Origin: CAMCXT01 sp040403315
Lineage (GTDB): Bacteria; Bacteroidota; Bacteroidia; M30B66
Length of the DNA stretch: 64,000 nucleotides
Direction: 5' to 3'
NCBI GenBank assembly: GCA_040403315.1
Contig: JBBAKX010000001.1
Coordinates: forward strand, 124,001-188,000
Positions within the stretch are counted from its first letter, which is position 1, and each line of letters starts with the position of its first letter. The notes beneath the pieces are model-generated. The model was given only the letters and a program-made list of their open reading frames with translations. It was not told where the DNA came from and ran no database searches. Positions 14,659 through 22,121 of this stretch are shown piece after piece. Both the position numbers and the translations under genes were made by a program.

Positions 14659-16572
14659 TTACAACGCGTGTGTGACGCCCACCATTACTTTTGCGGCGCT
14701 ATAAATGGCATGCTCATCGTATCCACATTCTGCCCAAAGTTCGGGCTGAGTGCCATGTTCGATGTATCGATCAGGAATTCCTAAGCGCTTCACTTTGGAA
14801 TTGTAGCCGTTATCGGCCATGAATTCCAAAATAGCAGAACCAAATCCTCCTTGCACACAACCATCTTCAACTGTTATAACACGTGCGTGGTTGGTGAAAA
14901 TATCATGCAGCATATCTTCATCCAAAGGCTTCACGAAACGCATGTCGTAATGCGCAACAGAAACTCCCTCTGATTCTAATTTATCGGCTGCGATTACAGC
15001 AAGATTTCCAATATGACCAATCGAAAGAATGGCGATATCGTTTCCTGATCTAAGCTTTTTGCCTTTCCCGATTTTCAATTCCTCCATTGGTGTTCTCCAT
15101 TCGGTCATTACACCGTTTCCACGCGGGTAACGGATCGACATTGGGCCAGGGTTTTTCACTCCAGTAAACATCATGTTTCTTAGTTCCTGCTCATTCATCG
15201 GCGCAGCAACTACCATGTTTGGCAAACAACGCATGTATGCGATGTCGTAAGCTCCATGGTGTGTTGGGCCATCCGCGCCAGCTAAGCCACCACGGTCGAG
15301 ACAGAAAATAACATGCAAATTCTGAAGTGCTACATCGTGCATCACTTGGTCGTAAGCACGTTGCATGAAGGTACTGTAGATGTTACAAAAAGGAATTAAC
15401 CCTTGTGTTGCCATTCCAGCGCTGAAGGTAACTGCATGTTGTTCTGCAATACCAACATCAAAGGCACGGTCTGGAATTTCCTTCATCATGATGTTGAGCG
15501 AGCAACCTGATGGCATTGCTGGTGTTACTCCAACAATGCGTTCATCTGCTTTTGCCAACTCAACGATGGTATGCCCAAAAACATCCTGATACTTAGGAGG
15601 CTCTGGTCCCTTCTTTGGCGACTTAAGGATTTCGCCAGTGTCTTTGTTGAACAAACCTGGCGCGTGCCACAGGGTTTGGTCTTCTTCGGCCAACTTGTAG
15701 CCTTTACCCTTCACTGTAAGTACATGCAGAATCTTAGGACCAGGAATGTCTTTAAGATCCTTCATTACCTGCACCAAGCGGTTTACATCGTGCCCATCAA
15801 CCGGGCCGAAATACCTGAAATTTAACGATTCGAAAAGATTGCTTTGCTTCAACAAGGCACTCTTTACTGCATTCTCGACCTTTTGCACGATGGCTTGCGC
15901 ATTGGGGCCGAACTTTGAGATTTTGCCCAACAAATTCCACACTTCATCTTTCACACGATTGTATGTGTGAGAAGTGGTAATGTCGGTTAAATATTCTTTT
16001 AAAGCGCCAACATTGGGATCGATAGACATGCAGTTGTCGTTCAGGATCACTAACATGTTATTGGGCTCTGTACCGGCATTGTTCATGGCTTCGAAGGCCA
16101 TTCCGCCTGTCATTGCACCGTCGCCAATTACGGCAATGTGCTGTTTGTCGAACTGCCCTTTTAAACGCGAAGCTACAGCCATTCCAAGCGCAGCAGAAAT
16201 AGATGTAGTGCTATGACCAACACCAAAGGTATCGTATTCGCTTTCTTTTCTTTTTGGGAAACCGCTAATTCCTTTGTACACTCTATTGGTGTAGAAAACG
16301 TTGCGTCGCCCTGTGAGCATTTTGTGCCCGTAAGCCTGGTGACCCACATCCCACACCAACTGATCATATGGAGTGTTGAAGATGTAGTGCAGCGCAACTG
16401 TTAGTTCCACAGTTCCTAAACTAGCTCCAAAATGGCCTCCTTTTACCGATACAATATCGATGATGTATTGGCGGAGCTCGTTGCTGATTTGAACTAGGTC
16501 GTCTTCTTTGAATCGACGCAAATCGGCAGGCGTATCAATTTGAGAGAGCAGTTCGCCGGGGATAATGTTCAT
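14659..16572 (-). CDS. dxs: 1-deoxy-D-xylulose-5-phosphate synthase
   Basis: Catalyses the first step of the non-mevalonate isoprenoid pathway: thiamine-diphosphate-dependent condensation of pyruvate with glyceraldehyde 3-phosphate. It acts in the cytoplasm and also feeds thiamine and pyridoxal synthesis. Seen here: the thiamine-diphosphate motif IGDGAMTGGMAFEAMNNAG, the transketolase pyrimidine domain with DRGGLAGADGPTHHG, and the C-terminal transketolase domain (VEDGCVQGGFGSAI). The start is set at 16572 (MNIIPGELLSQ), giving 637 residues, normal for the family. The open frame runs 28 codons further upstream but crosses a REP palindrome at 16653 and the -7 element at 16590. It is a single gene flanked on both sides by REP repeats. 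Confidence 0.95.
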   Translation of the reverse strand: MNIIPGELLSQIDTPADLRRFKEDDLVQISNELRQYIIDIVSVKGGHFGASLGTVELTVALHYIFNTPYDQLVWDVGHQAYGHKMLTGRRNVFYTNRVYKGISGFPKRKESEYDTFGVGHSTTSISAALGMAVASRLKGQFDKQHIAVIGDGAMTGGMAFEAMNNAGTEPNNMLVILNDNCMSIDPNVGALKEYLTDITTSHTYNRVKDEVWNLLGKISKFGPNAQAIVQKVENAVKSALLKQSNLFESLNFRYFGPVDGHDVNRLVQVMKDLKDIPGPKILHVLTVKGKGYKLAEEDQTLWHAPGLFNKDTGEILKSPKKGPEPPKYQDVFGHTIVELAKADERIVGVTPAMPSGCSLNIMMKEIPDRAFDVGIAEQHAVTFSAGMATQGLIPFCNIYSTFMQRAYDQVMHDVALQNLHVIFCLDRGGLAGADGPTHHGAYDIAYMRCLPNMVVAAPMNEQELRNMMFTGVKNPGPMSIRYPRGNGVMTEWRTPMEELKIGKGKKLRSGNDIAILSIGHIGNLAVIAADKLESEGVSVAHYDMRFVKPLDEDMLHDIFTNHARVITVEDGCVQGGFGSAILEFMADNGYNSKVKRLGIPDRYIEHGTQPELWAECGYDEHAIYSAAKVMVGVTHAL

Positions 16573-16589
16573 AGGCGTGTTTAGAAAGG

Positions 16590-16597
16590 CAAATGTA
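16590..16597 (-). promoter_or_regulatory. -7 element (TACATTTG on minus) of dxs
   Basis: CAAATGTA on the plus strand is TACATTTG on the minus strand, an exact TAnnTTTG match 17 bases before the dxs ATG at 16572. It supports that start over the longer frame. Confidence 0.6.
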
Positions 16598-16652
16598 GAA
16601 AAAGCAGCGTTTAACTTTGTATTAACAATGTAGTTTGTGAATTGTTGTCTAA

Positions 16653-16672
16653 CCACGGACTGAAGTGCGTGG
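16653..16672 (+). repeat. REP palindrome upstream of dxs (divergent copy)
   Basis: CCACGGAC-TGAA-GTGCGTGG: same loop as the other REPs with compensating or near-compensating changes in the stem (one mismatch). It lies about 55 bases upstream of the dxs -7 element. Confidence 0.65.
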
Positions 16673-16731
16673 TTTCTGGTCGAAATGTGCAGCTTCTCGG
16701 AAGGCTGGAAGATTCACAAGAACATTCATAA

Positions 16732-16850
16732 CCCCGGACTGAAGTCCGGGGCTGCGAGACTTAAGACCTGGGCTGCGAATGTGAAGTCCGGGGCTGCGAA
16801 AGGACAAATGAGCATCGTGAATACAAGCAACCTCGGACTTTAGTCCGGGG
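16732..16850. repeat. REPIN-like unit with duplicated half repeats
   Basis: A perfect palindrome at 16732-16751 is followed by two half repeats ending in GGGGCTGCGA (about 16766-16799), a spacer with AAATGAGCATCGTGAATAC, and an inverted REP at 16831-16850 (TTTA loop). Spacer and ends match the other units nearby. Confidence 0.7.
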
Positions 16851-16892
16851 TTAACGCACGCAGCCTAGGAGTTCAATCGTCTTTAACCTTTA

Positions 16893-16970
16893 CCCCCGAA
16901 CTGAAGTCCGGGGCTGCGGGAACTCAAACGAGCATTAGGAATTCAAGCAGCCTCGGAGTTCAGTCCGGGG
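16893..16970. repeat. REPIN-like unit, compact form
   Basis: TGAA-form REP at 16893-16913 and inverted REP at 16951-16970, separated by 37 bases that carry CTGCGGGA, the AACGAGCATTAGGAATTC core and AAGCAG. It is the clearest short unit and lies 130 bases upstream of the transposase ATG. Confidence 0.75.
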
Positions 16971-17011
16971 ATTTCATATTGGTTGGTGGAAATAAAAAGG
17001 GTATGCACTAC

Positions 17012-17058
17012 ACGCAAAACTTTTGCATTCAACGCAAATGATTTGCACCAGACGCAAA
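17012..17058 (+). repeat. Three ACGCAAA repeats with a 20-base period
   Basis: ACGCAAA begins at 17012, 17032 and 17052, exactly 20 bases apart. The first two copies continue into small palindromes: GCAAAACTTTTGC (17014-17026) and GCAAATGATTTGC (17034-17046). They lie 42-88 bases before the transposase ATG, so they could be binding sites for its own regulation or for DNA cleavage. Function is inferred only from position. Confidence 0.5.
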
Positions 17059-17065
17059 ACAAAAA

Positions 17066-17093
17066 TCATCCATTTGTCCAGACTTTTGGATGA
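17066..17093 (+). promoter_or_regulatory. Inverted repeat just before the transposase start
   Basis: TCATCCA (17066-17072) pairs with TGGATGA (17087-17093) across 14 bases, ending six bases before the ATG at 17100. In RNA it could form a hairpin next to the ribosome binding region and limit translation, as is known for IS200-type elements. Confidence 0.4.
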
Positions 17094-17099
17094 AAAAAG

Positions 17100-17471
17100 A
17101 TGTCGAAATATGTTCATCTGGTCTTTAACACGAAATACCGACTAAACAGCATCTCAGAAAAGTTGATAAGATGTTTCCACGATTACTTTCAGGAACATCT
17201 ATCTAAGCAATCGATCGAAATGTTGGCGTGCAATGGCCACCAAAACCACATTCATTTGTTGATCAGAATTGAAAAGGATATTGATCTTCCAAAAATCGTT
17301 CAAGCTCTAAAAGGAGGAGTGGCGAGGCAAATTAATATCTCCCATCCAAATGAAGATAAATTCAAGTGGGGCGTTGGTTATTTCGCGCAAAGGATAACTT
17401 ATAGTAGGGTTTACGATTTGATTGGATATATCGAAAATCAGAAGGAACATCACGCAAATACCCCGGACTGA
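17100..17471 (+). mobile_element. Y1/HUH transposase, IS200-like or RAYT, apparently C-terminally shortened
   Basis: A 123-residue member of the Y1 transposase family (single-strand DNA nicking and joining). Seen here: YVHLVFNTKYR near the start, the metal-binding HUH motif NHIHLLI (H50, H52), and GYIENQKEHH near the end, where Y110 is the likely nucleophile by position. It lies inside a cluster of REP palindromes, which is the typical setting of REP-associated transposases (RAYTs). Relatives usually run about 20-30 residues beyond the EHH motif; here the frame ends at ANTPD and the stop codon TGA is itself part of a REP (17461-17480). Either the gene was cut by repeat insertion, or this is a naturally short form. 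Activity is uncertain. Confidence 0.75.
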
Positions 17472-17520
17472 AGTCCGGGGCTGCGAGACTGAAGTCCGGG
17501 GCTGCAAAAGTCCGAGGCTT
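17461..17520 (+). repeat. REP palindrome and half repeat overlapping the transposase end
   Basis: A perfect CCCCGGACTGAAGTCCGGGG at 17461-17480, then a second TGAA-form half copy (17487-17501) and the start of a third. The transposase stop codon (17469-17471) lies within the first palindrome. The stretch runs into the N gap. Confidence 0.8.
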
Positions 17521-17620
17521 NNNNNNNNNNNNNNNNNNNNNNNNNNNNNNNNNNNNNNNNNNNNNNNNNNNNNNNNNNNNNNNNNNNNNNNNNNNNNNNN
17601 NNNNNNNNNNNNNNNNNNNN
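17521..17620. other. Scaffold gap (100 N)
   Basis: Exactly 100 undetermined bases. The 55 bases before it (17466-17520) and the 55 bases after it (17621-17675) are identical, so the two contig ends overlap or a repeat unit was left unresolved. The true distance is unknown and could be shorter than drawn. Confidence 0.95.
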
Positions 17621-17934
17621 GACTGAAGTCCGGGGCTGCGAGACTGAAGTCCGGGGCTGCAAAAGTCCGAGGCTTCGGGAGTTCGGGCTGCACGAAAACA
17701 AATAATCATCAGGCAAAATAACCAACCTCGGACTTCAGTGCAGTATCAGAAACGAGGTCCGGGATCAGAAGAAGACAGATGAGCATCGAGAATACCCGAA
17801 ACCCTGGACTTCAGTCCGGGGATAAAAGGGGGCACAAATGATCATCAAGCCGCCCTCCGACCTGCGGGAGTCCGGGGTTGTGATAGGACAGATGTGCAAC
17901 TAGAATACCCGCAACCTCGGACTTCAGTCCGGGG
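17621..17934. repeat. REP cluster between the gap and the ABC transporter genes
   Basis: Contains TGAA-form half repeats at 17621-17661, a degraded inverted copy near 17725-17762, an inverted REP at 17802-17821, a degraded one at 17853-17877 and a clean inverted REP at 17915-17934. The spacers keep the ACAGATGAGCATC...AATACCCG-type sequence found in the other units. The cluster ends 31 bases after the stop of the ABC ATPase gene. Confidence 0.75.
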
Positions 17935-17964
17935 ATAAAACCCCAACAACATTGAAATCCAAGG

Positions 17965-18717
17965 TCAGAACCATCCTTGAATATCCGCCAAGCTCAGCGA
18001 CTCCCTTGAAGCGCCGATTTCATCGCGAACGATTTTTCCTTCGGATAGCTGCACGATTCGATCGCCGGCTCTGGTACAATGTCGAAGATCGTGGGTAACT
18101 AGCAAAGCTGTTAGCTGTTGCTCTTTGATAATTGTGCCGGCAAGATTGAAGACTGTTTCTGCCGATTTAGGATCCAAGGCAGCAGTTGGCTCATCAAGCA
18201 AAAGCAGCTTGGGTTTTACGTAAGTAGCCATGAGCAACGACAAGGCTTGACGTTGCCCTCCAGAGAAGCTTCCAATAGAGCGATCGAGGCGATTTTCAAG
18301 ACCCATGCTCAATACCTCAACGCGAGAAGCAACTTCAGCTCTGAATGCCTTTCCGGTTCCCACGCTCAAGCCATTAGATGAAGTGCGCAACGCTGCCAAC
18401 CTGAAGTTTTCCAAAACGCTTAAATCTGATGCAACGCCGTCGGATGGTTGTTGGAAAATTCTACCAATGAATGGCGAACGTTGGTGTACCGCCTTGTGGG
18501 TAACGATCTGGTTGTTGATAAGGATTTCTCCATGTCCCCGTTCGGGGGATAAATTGCCGGCAATTACATTGAGCAATGTTGATTTACCTGATCCGTTCGA
18601 CCCAAGTAAAATCACAAATTGTCCTTCAGGAACCTGAAGATTCACGTGCCGAAGTGCAGACAATTCCTGCTCAGTGCCTGGATTGAAGGTCATGGAAAGG
18701 TTTCGGATCTCGATCAT
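17965..18717 (-). CDS. ABC transporter ATP-binding protein (TrpX-Y-Z type importer)
   Basis: The ATPase that powers the importer encoded by this three-gene unit, acting on the cytoplasmic face of the inner membrane. Visible motifs: Walker A GSNGSGKST (about 39-46), Q-loop FQQPSDG, signature SGGQRQ (about 152-157), Walker B LLLLDEPTAALD (about 170-181) and the switch histidine in LLVTHDLRH. The 250-residue length is that of a complete single ATPase. Its start overlaps the permease stop by four bases (ATGA), so translation is probably coupled. This subgroup is usually linked to tryptophan/tyrosine-type or other small amphipathic substrates, but the substrate here is not shown by the sequence. 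Confidence 0.85.
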   Translation of the reverse strand: MIEIRNLSMTFNPGTEQELSALRHVNLQVPEGQFVILLGSNGSGKSTLLNVIAGNLSPERGHGEILINNQIVTHKAVHQRSPFIGRIFQQPSDGVASDLSVLENFRLAALRTSSNGLSVGTGKAFRAEVASRVEVLSMGLENRLDRSIGSFSGGQRQALSLLMATYVKPKLLLLDEPTAALDPKSAETVFNLAGTIIKEQQLTALLVTHDLRHCTRAGDRIVQLSEGKIVRDEIGASRESLSLADIQGWF

Positions 18718-19586
18718 CTGGCACGGAGTTTTTTCCGAATTACCGGAAGTGAAACAAATGCCAATACTACAGCTGCATTAAACAGTTTCATCATGTTCGG
18801 ATCAACACCAGACGCCAATGTAAATGCCATGATGAGGCGGAATAACAAGCAACCTACCAACACCATCAAGAGTTGAAAGCCAATTCCATTTTGACCGCTT
18901 AGTTTTTGGAGGCTTTCGCCAATCATCACAGCACCTAAACCGAAAATCACGATCCCGATTCCCATGTTGATGTCGGCAAATTGCTGCATTTGGGTAATAA
19001 GCGACGCGCTGAAAGCAGTGAGGCCATTTGCAATACCTAATCCAGCAAGTTTCATCCGGTTAACACTGATGCCCATCGTTGCAACCATTTTCTCGGATTG
19101 ACCAGTAGCGCGCAATGCCAATCCGAAATCGGTATGCAGAAACCAGCGCATTAAAAAGAAGACAACAGCTGCAATCAGAAAGACCACCAAGAAGTAGTTT
19201 AGATAAACATCGGAGGTGAACTCAAGCGCGGTGAAGATATTGTCTGTTTCGAGCAGCGGAATGTTTGAGCGCCCCATCACTGTGAGGTTCACAGAATACA
19301 GAGCAGTCATCACCAAAATTCCAGCAAGTAAAGCGTTAACACCAAGCCAAGCGTGAATAAATGCTGTGATCATTCCTGCCAAAACACCGCCAACAATTCC
19401 AGCAAGAACTGCAATATACCATGGATTCCCAGCCATCAAGACCACCGCGGTAATGGCAGCCGAAAGCGTGAAACTTCCGTCGGTGGTGATATCGGGCAAA
19501 TTGAAAATTCTAACCGAAAGGTAAACGCCCCAAGCCATCATGGTAGTAGCCAGAGCTAAAGCGATAGCCGAAAGGTAAAAATCCAT
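18714..19586 (-). CDS. ABC transporter permease (TrpY-like)
   Basis: Membrane channel subunit of the importer, 290 residues with about eight to nine hydrophobic segments and very little outside them. The N-terminal part YLSVRIFNLPDITTDGSFTL is characteristic of permeases paired with ABC_sub_bind proteins (LivH/BmpC-related fold), and RATGQSEKMVATMGISVNRMK is the cytoplasmic loop that meets the ATPase. It lies between the binding protein gene (9-base gap) and the ATPase gene (4-base overlap). Only one permease is present, so it probably forms a homodimer. Confidence 0.85.
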   Translation of the reverse strand: MDFYLSAIALALATTMMAWGVYLSVRIFNLPDITTDGSFTLSAAITAVVLMAGNPWYIAVLAGIVGGVLAGMITAFIHAWLGVNALLAGILVMTALYSVNLTVMGRSNIPLLETDNIFTALEFTSDVYLNYFLVVFLIAAVVFFLMRWFLHTDFGLALRATGQSEKMVATMGISVNRMKLAGLGIANGLTAFSASLITQMQQFADINMGIGIVIFGLGAVMIGESLQKLSGQNGIGFQLLMVLVGCLLFRLIMAFTLASGVDPNMMKLFNAAVVLAFVSLPVIRKKLRAR

Positions 19587-19595
19587 CCGATGGGA

Positions 19596-20504
19596 TTATT
19601 TAACTACTTCTTTGGCAACGATTTTCTTGCGAACCCGAACTTTTACAAGCGCTGGTACTTTGCCGGTCTTGAAAAACTTTACGGCTTCGATGCCGGCATC
19701 GTAACCCCATTGATAGATATCGGCACCAAATGCCATATCCGCCCCGCGTGCAACCAAGCCTGTTTCGGAAGTGAGGATGGGCACTCCTTTGCGTTTGCAA
19801 GCAGCTGCAATGGTTTCGAATGAACTGAAAATGGTATTGTCGGGAAGGGCAAAAAAGACATCGATGTTCTGACTAAGCAATTGCTCTGTAACTAGCTGTG
19901 TTTCGGCAGAGCCTGATGCTGGCAATGCAATTACTTCCATGCCCATGGCCAGCGCGTTTTTCTTGATTCTTTCAAGGGCATCAACACTCTGAGGCTCACT
20001 TTGGTTAATGATTGTACCGATGCGCTTGGCGCCTGGACGAAGTTCTCGTGTAAGCGTGAGCGCGGTATCGATATATTCGAGGGTTTCGTAAACGCCGAAA
20101 AGGTTTTCAGGATCCTTGCCGGATTTGTCGCGTAAGCCGGTAAGTTCTGTGCTTCCGCTAACTATCATGCAAATGGGAATCGACTTGGTTTTTTTTACTG
20201 CCGAAATGGTTGACAAGGTGGTATTCGCCACAATGAGATCAACACCAGAAGTTACGAAGAAATCGACCGATTGTGTAAGCGCGGGAATGTCGCCTTGTGC
20301 ATTTCTGTATAGCACACGGATGTTTTGTTCAGGGATGTATCCGCTGTCTTTTAGAGCGACAAAAAAACCTTTCTTAGCTTCTGCGATGGTTTCATCTTCA
20401 AAAGCATCGAGGAAGGCAATAGTAAAATTGGATTTGGATCCAGAACCGCCGCATCCGGCAAGAATGAGGCTCGAAATGAACAGAAGGAAGAGGTGTCGAA
20501 TCAT
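19596..20504 (-). CDS. ABC transporter substrate-binding lipoprotein (ABC_sub_bind family)
   Basis: The 302-residue binding protein starts with a lipoprotein signal, ISSLILAGCGGSGSKS, with the lipobox cysteine at 18. The body follows the two-lobe periplasmic fold of the ABC_sub_bind family: FTIAFLDAFEDETIAEAKKG, then VDLIVANTTLSTISAVKKTK, the hinge segment RIGTIINQSEPQS, and FFALPDNTIFSSFETI. In this family the ligand is often an aromatic amino acid, but it is not known here. It is the first gene of the importer unit. A -7 element, TATGTTTG, ends four bases before the ATG, so the transcript may have no leader. Confidence 0.85.
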   Translation of the reverse strand: MIRHLFLLFISSLILAGCGGSGSKSNFTIAFLDAFEDETIAEAKKGFFVALKDSGYIPEQNIRVLYRNAQGDIPALTQSVDFFVTSGVDLIVANTTLSTISAVKKTKSIPICMIVSGSTELTGLRDKSGKDPENLFGVYETLEYIDTALTLTRELRPGAKRIGTIINQSEPQSVDALERIKKNALAMGMEVIALPASGSAETQLVTEQLLSQNIDVFFALPDNTIFSSFETIAAACKRKGVPILTSETGLVARGADMAFGADIYQWGYDAGIEAVKFFKTGKVPALVKVRVRKKIVAKEVVK

Positions 20505-20508
20505 GCGT

Positions 20509-20516
20509 CAAACATA
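20509..20516 (-). promoter_or_regulatory. -7 element (TATGTTTG on minus) of the ABC importer
   Basis: CAAACATA on the plus strand is TATGTTTG on the minus strand, an exact TAnnTTTG match. Only four bases (ACGC) separate it from the ATG at 20504, so transcription should start at or very near the start codon. Confidence 0.6.
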
Positions 20517-20597
20517 ACAAATCCCGATGGATGTTGTTTAGCAGAGTTCAATCAAGCAAATCGACAGCCTTGTCCCCGGAGGGAAAAGCAAAATAAC

Positions 20598-22019
20598 TTA
20601 GGATACTTTTCTGTGCAACACCGGCATGTCGAGCAAATGATTGATCGTTTTCATATCGAGCGGTTTCGACAGGAATTCGCGAACCATTGGATAGGCTCTT
20701 GCCCGTTTCACATCTTCGGGATCGATAGATGATGAATACATGTAAACATTCACAAAGCGACCGAGCTTGTTGAGTTCATCGAGAAATTCCCAGCCGCTGA
20801 TGCCCGGCATATTGATATCGAGCAAAAGAATATCGGGACAATCGTTGTCGAGACGGAGCTTTTCGAGTGCCATTTTTGCACTTAAGTAACCGCTAACTTT
20901 TAATGAAGGATCGGCATTGTGTAACAACCGCTCGGTAATGTATGTAATCACCTGATCGTCGTCGACAATCCAGATTTCATTGATACCCATTTCCTCAGGC
21001 TCGTTAAAGAATAGGCTCTTTTCGGCTTCCATGTCGAGTTCGGTGAGCGCGTCACTCATCTGGTGAACTACATCATCGAGTTGCCCAGTGAGCATTCTCA
21101 AGGTTTCGAAGGTTATGGTAACATCCTGTTGCGACTGAGATTCGCTTTTCACCAATTCAATCAAACCGAGGATGTTTGCCAAAGGTTGACGAAGTTTGTG
21201 TGAGGTTAGGAATGCAAATTCCTTGAGTCGCTTATTTTGTTCGAGAATTCGGGTTTCGAAATCGCGTTTCTCAGTTTTATCGATCAGATAAACAGAAACC
21301 AATTGCTTTTCACCTACCAACACATTTTTCATAACGACTTCAACAACACGAAGATGACCACGCAACGACATAGACTTGATTTCCTTTCGGTACACGCGGT
21401 TTGATTGCAAAAAATCGTTTGCTTCAAGGCGTAATTTTCGTTTCTCCTCTTTGCTAAAATGATGGAAATGTAGGTCGATGTAGTCTTTTCCTATCAATTC
21501 GGAAGAAGAACATTCGAAAAGTTCACAAAAGGCTTTGTTCACCTTGAAGAATTTTCCTGAAGGCTCGTTGTAGCACATTGGTACAACTGTGTTTTCGAAC
21601 ATTTCAGCAATTTCACTTCTAGAGCGTTCGATTTCCTCCTGTTGCTTTCTTTGTTGGGTATTGTCGGTTAAGTAAACGATGTAACCAACTGGTCTTTGAT
21701 TGGAGGTAGTCGCAATGGCTATATTGAGATCAATGATGAGCGAGTTGCCATGTAAGTCTTGGCAGGTAAATTCAGCTTCTCCTTGATTTTCTAATCCAAC
21801 TCGATTGATTAATGCGAGGAAATTTTGTGGGAGCTTGTCGTCTTTGAAAAGCAATTTCGACAATACTTGGCCTTTGGCAAGTGAGTTGTCGCAACCAACG
21901 AGTGTGTAAAATGCTTCACTTGCCCATTCTAAGTTCAGATTAAAGTCTGTAACGCAAACTGCTACACTCTGATGGCTGGCAATTAAGGCATGTTTTTCTC
22001 CTTCGGATAATGACTGCAT
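20598..22019 (-). CDS. PAS-PAS-DHp-receiver signalling protein lacking a kinase ATPase domain
   Basis: A cytoplasmic signalling protein of 473 residues with no membrane segment. Domains: PAS 1 (about 12-120), PAS 2 (about 135-250), a dimerisation helix pair with a candidate phospho-histidine H274 in LTSHKLRQPLANILG, then directly a receiver domain (about 347-465) with acidic pair DDD at 353-355, phospho-acceptor D401 in ILLLDINMPGISG, and K452 in FLSKP. No HATPase_c domain (N, G1, F, G2 boxes) is present between helix pair and receiver, so it cannot phosphorylate itself in the usual way. It may receive phosphate from another kinase or act as a relay or sensor scaffold. No output domain or partner gene is adjacent. 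Confidence 0.8.
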   Translation of the reverse strand: MQSLSEGEKHALIASHQSVAVCVTDFNLNLEWASEAFYTLVGCDNSLAKGQVLSKLLFKDDKLPQNFLALINRVGLENQGEAEFTCQDLHGNSLIIDLNIAIATTSNQRPVGYIVYLTDNTQQRKQQEEIERSRSEIAEMFENTVVPMCYNEPSGKFFKVNKAFCELFECSSSELIGKDYIDLHFHHFSKEEKRKLRLEANDFLQSNRVYRKEIKSMSLRGHLRVVEVVMKNVLVGEKQLVSVYLIDKTEKRDFETRILEQNKRLKEFAFLTSHKLRQPLANILGLIELVKSESQSQQDVTITFETLRMLTGQLDDVVHQMSDALTELDMEAEKSLFFNEPEEMGINEIWIVDDDQVITYITERLLHNADPSLKVSGYLSAKMALEKLRLDNDCPDILLLDINMPGISGWEFLDELNKLGRFVNVYMYSSSIDPEDVKRARAYPMVREFLSKPLDMKTINHLLDMPVLHRKVS

Positions 22020-22027
22020 GATTATTT

Positions 22028-22080
22028 GTTTCTGTGCAATTTCCTTTACTCGTTTTGAGAGTGAAGGGTTGCACAGAAAC
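22028..22080. promoter_or_regulatory. Perfect 12-bp inverted repeat upstream of the PAS-receiver gene
   Basis: GTTTCTGTGCAA (22028-22039) and TTGCACAGAAAC (22069-22080) form a perfect inverted repeat with a 29-base spacer, starting nine bases upstream of the ATG at 22019. It also lies 41 bases after the glyS stop. It could be an operator, an mRNA hairpin of the leader, or a terminator-like stem for glyS, although no T run follows. Confidence 0.45.
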
Positions 22081-22121
22081 GGCTTGAAGAATCAACAATC
22101 TATCTGAAAAATTTACATGGA

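Noticed and set aside
17100..17471. Complete IS200/IS605 element with tnpB
   Set aside because: No tnpB-like gene or recognisable left and right element ends surround the transposase; only REP repeats are present.
17307..17725. Open frames running through the REP cluster and the N gap
   Set aside because: They consist of translated repeats and unknown bases; no real protein can be supported.
16732..17934. CRISPR array
   Set aside because: Repeats are palindromic, in two orientations, unevenly spaced and with related spacers; no cas genes are nearby.
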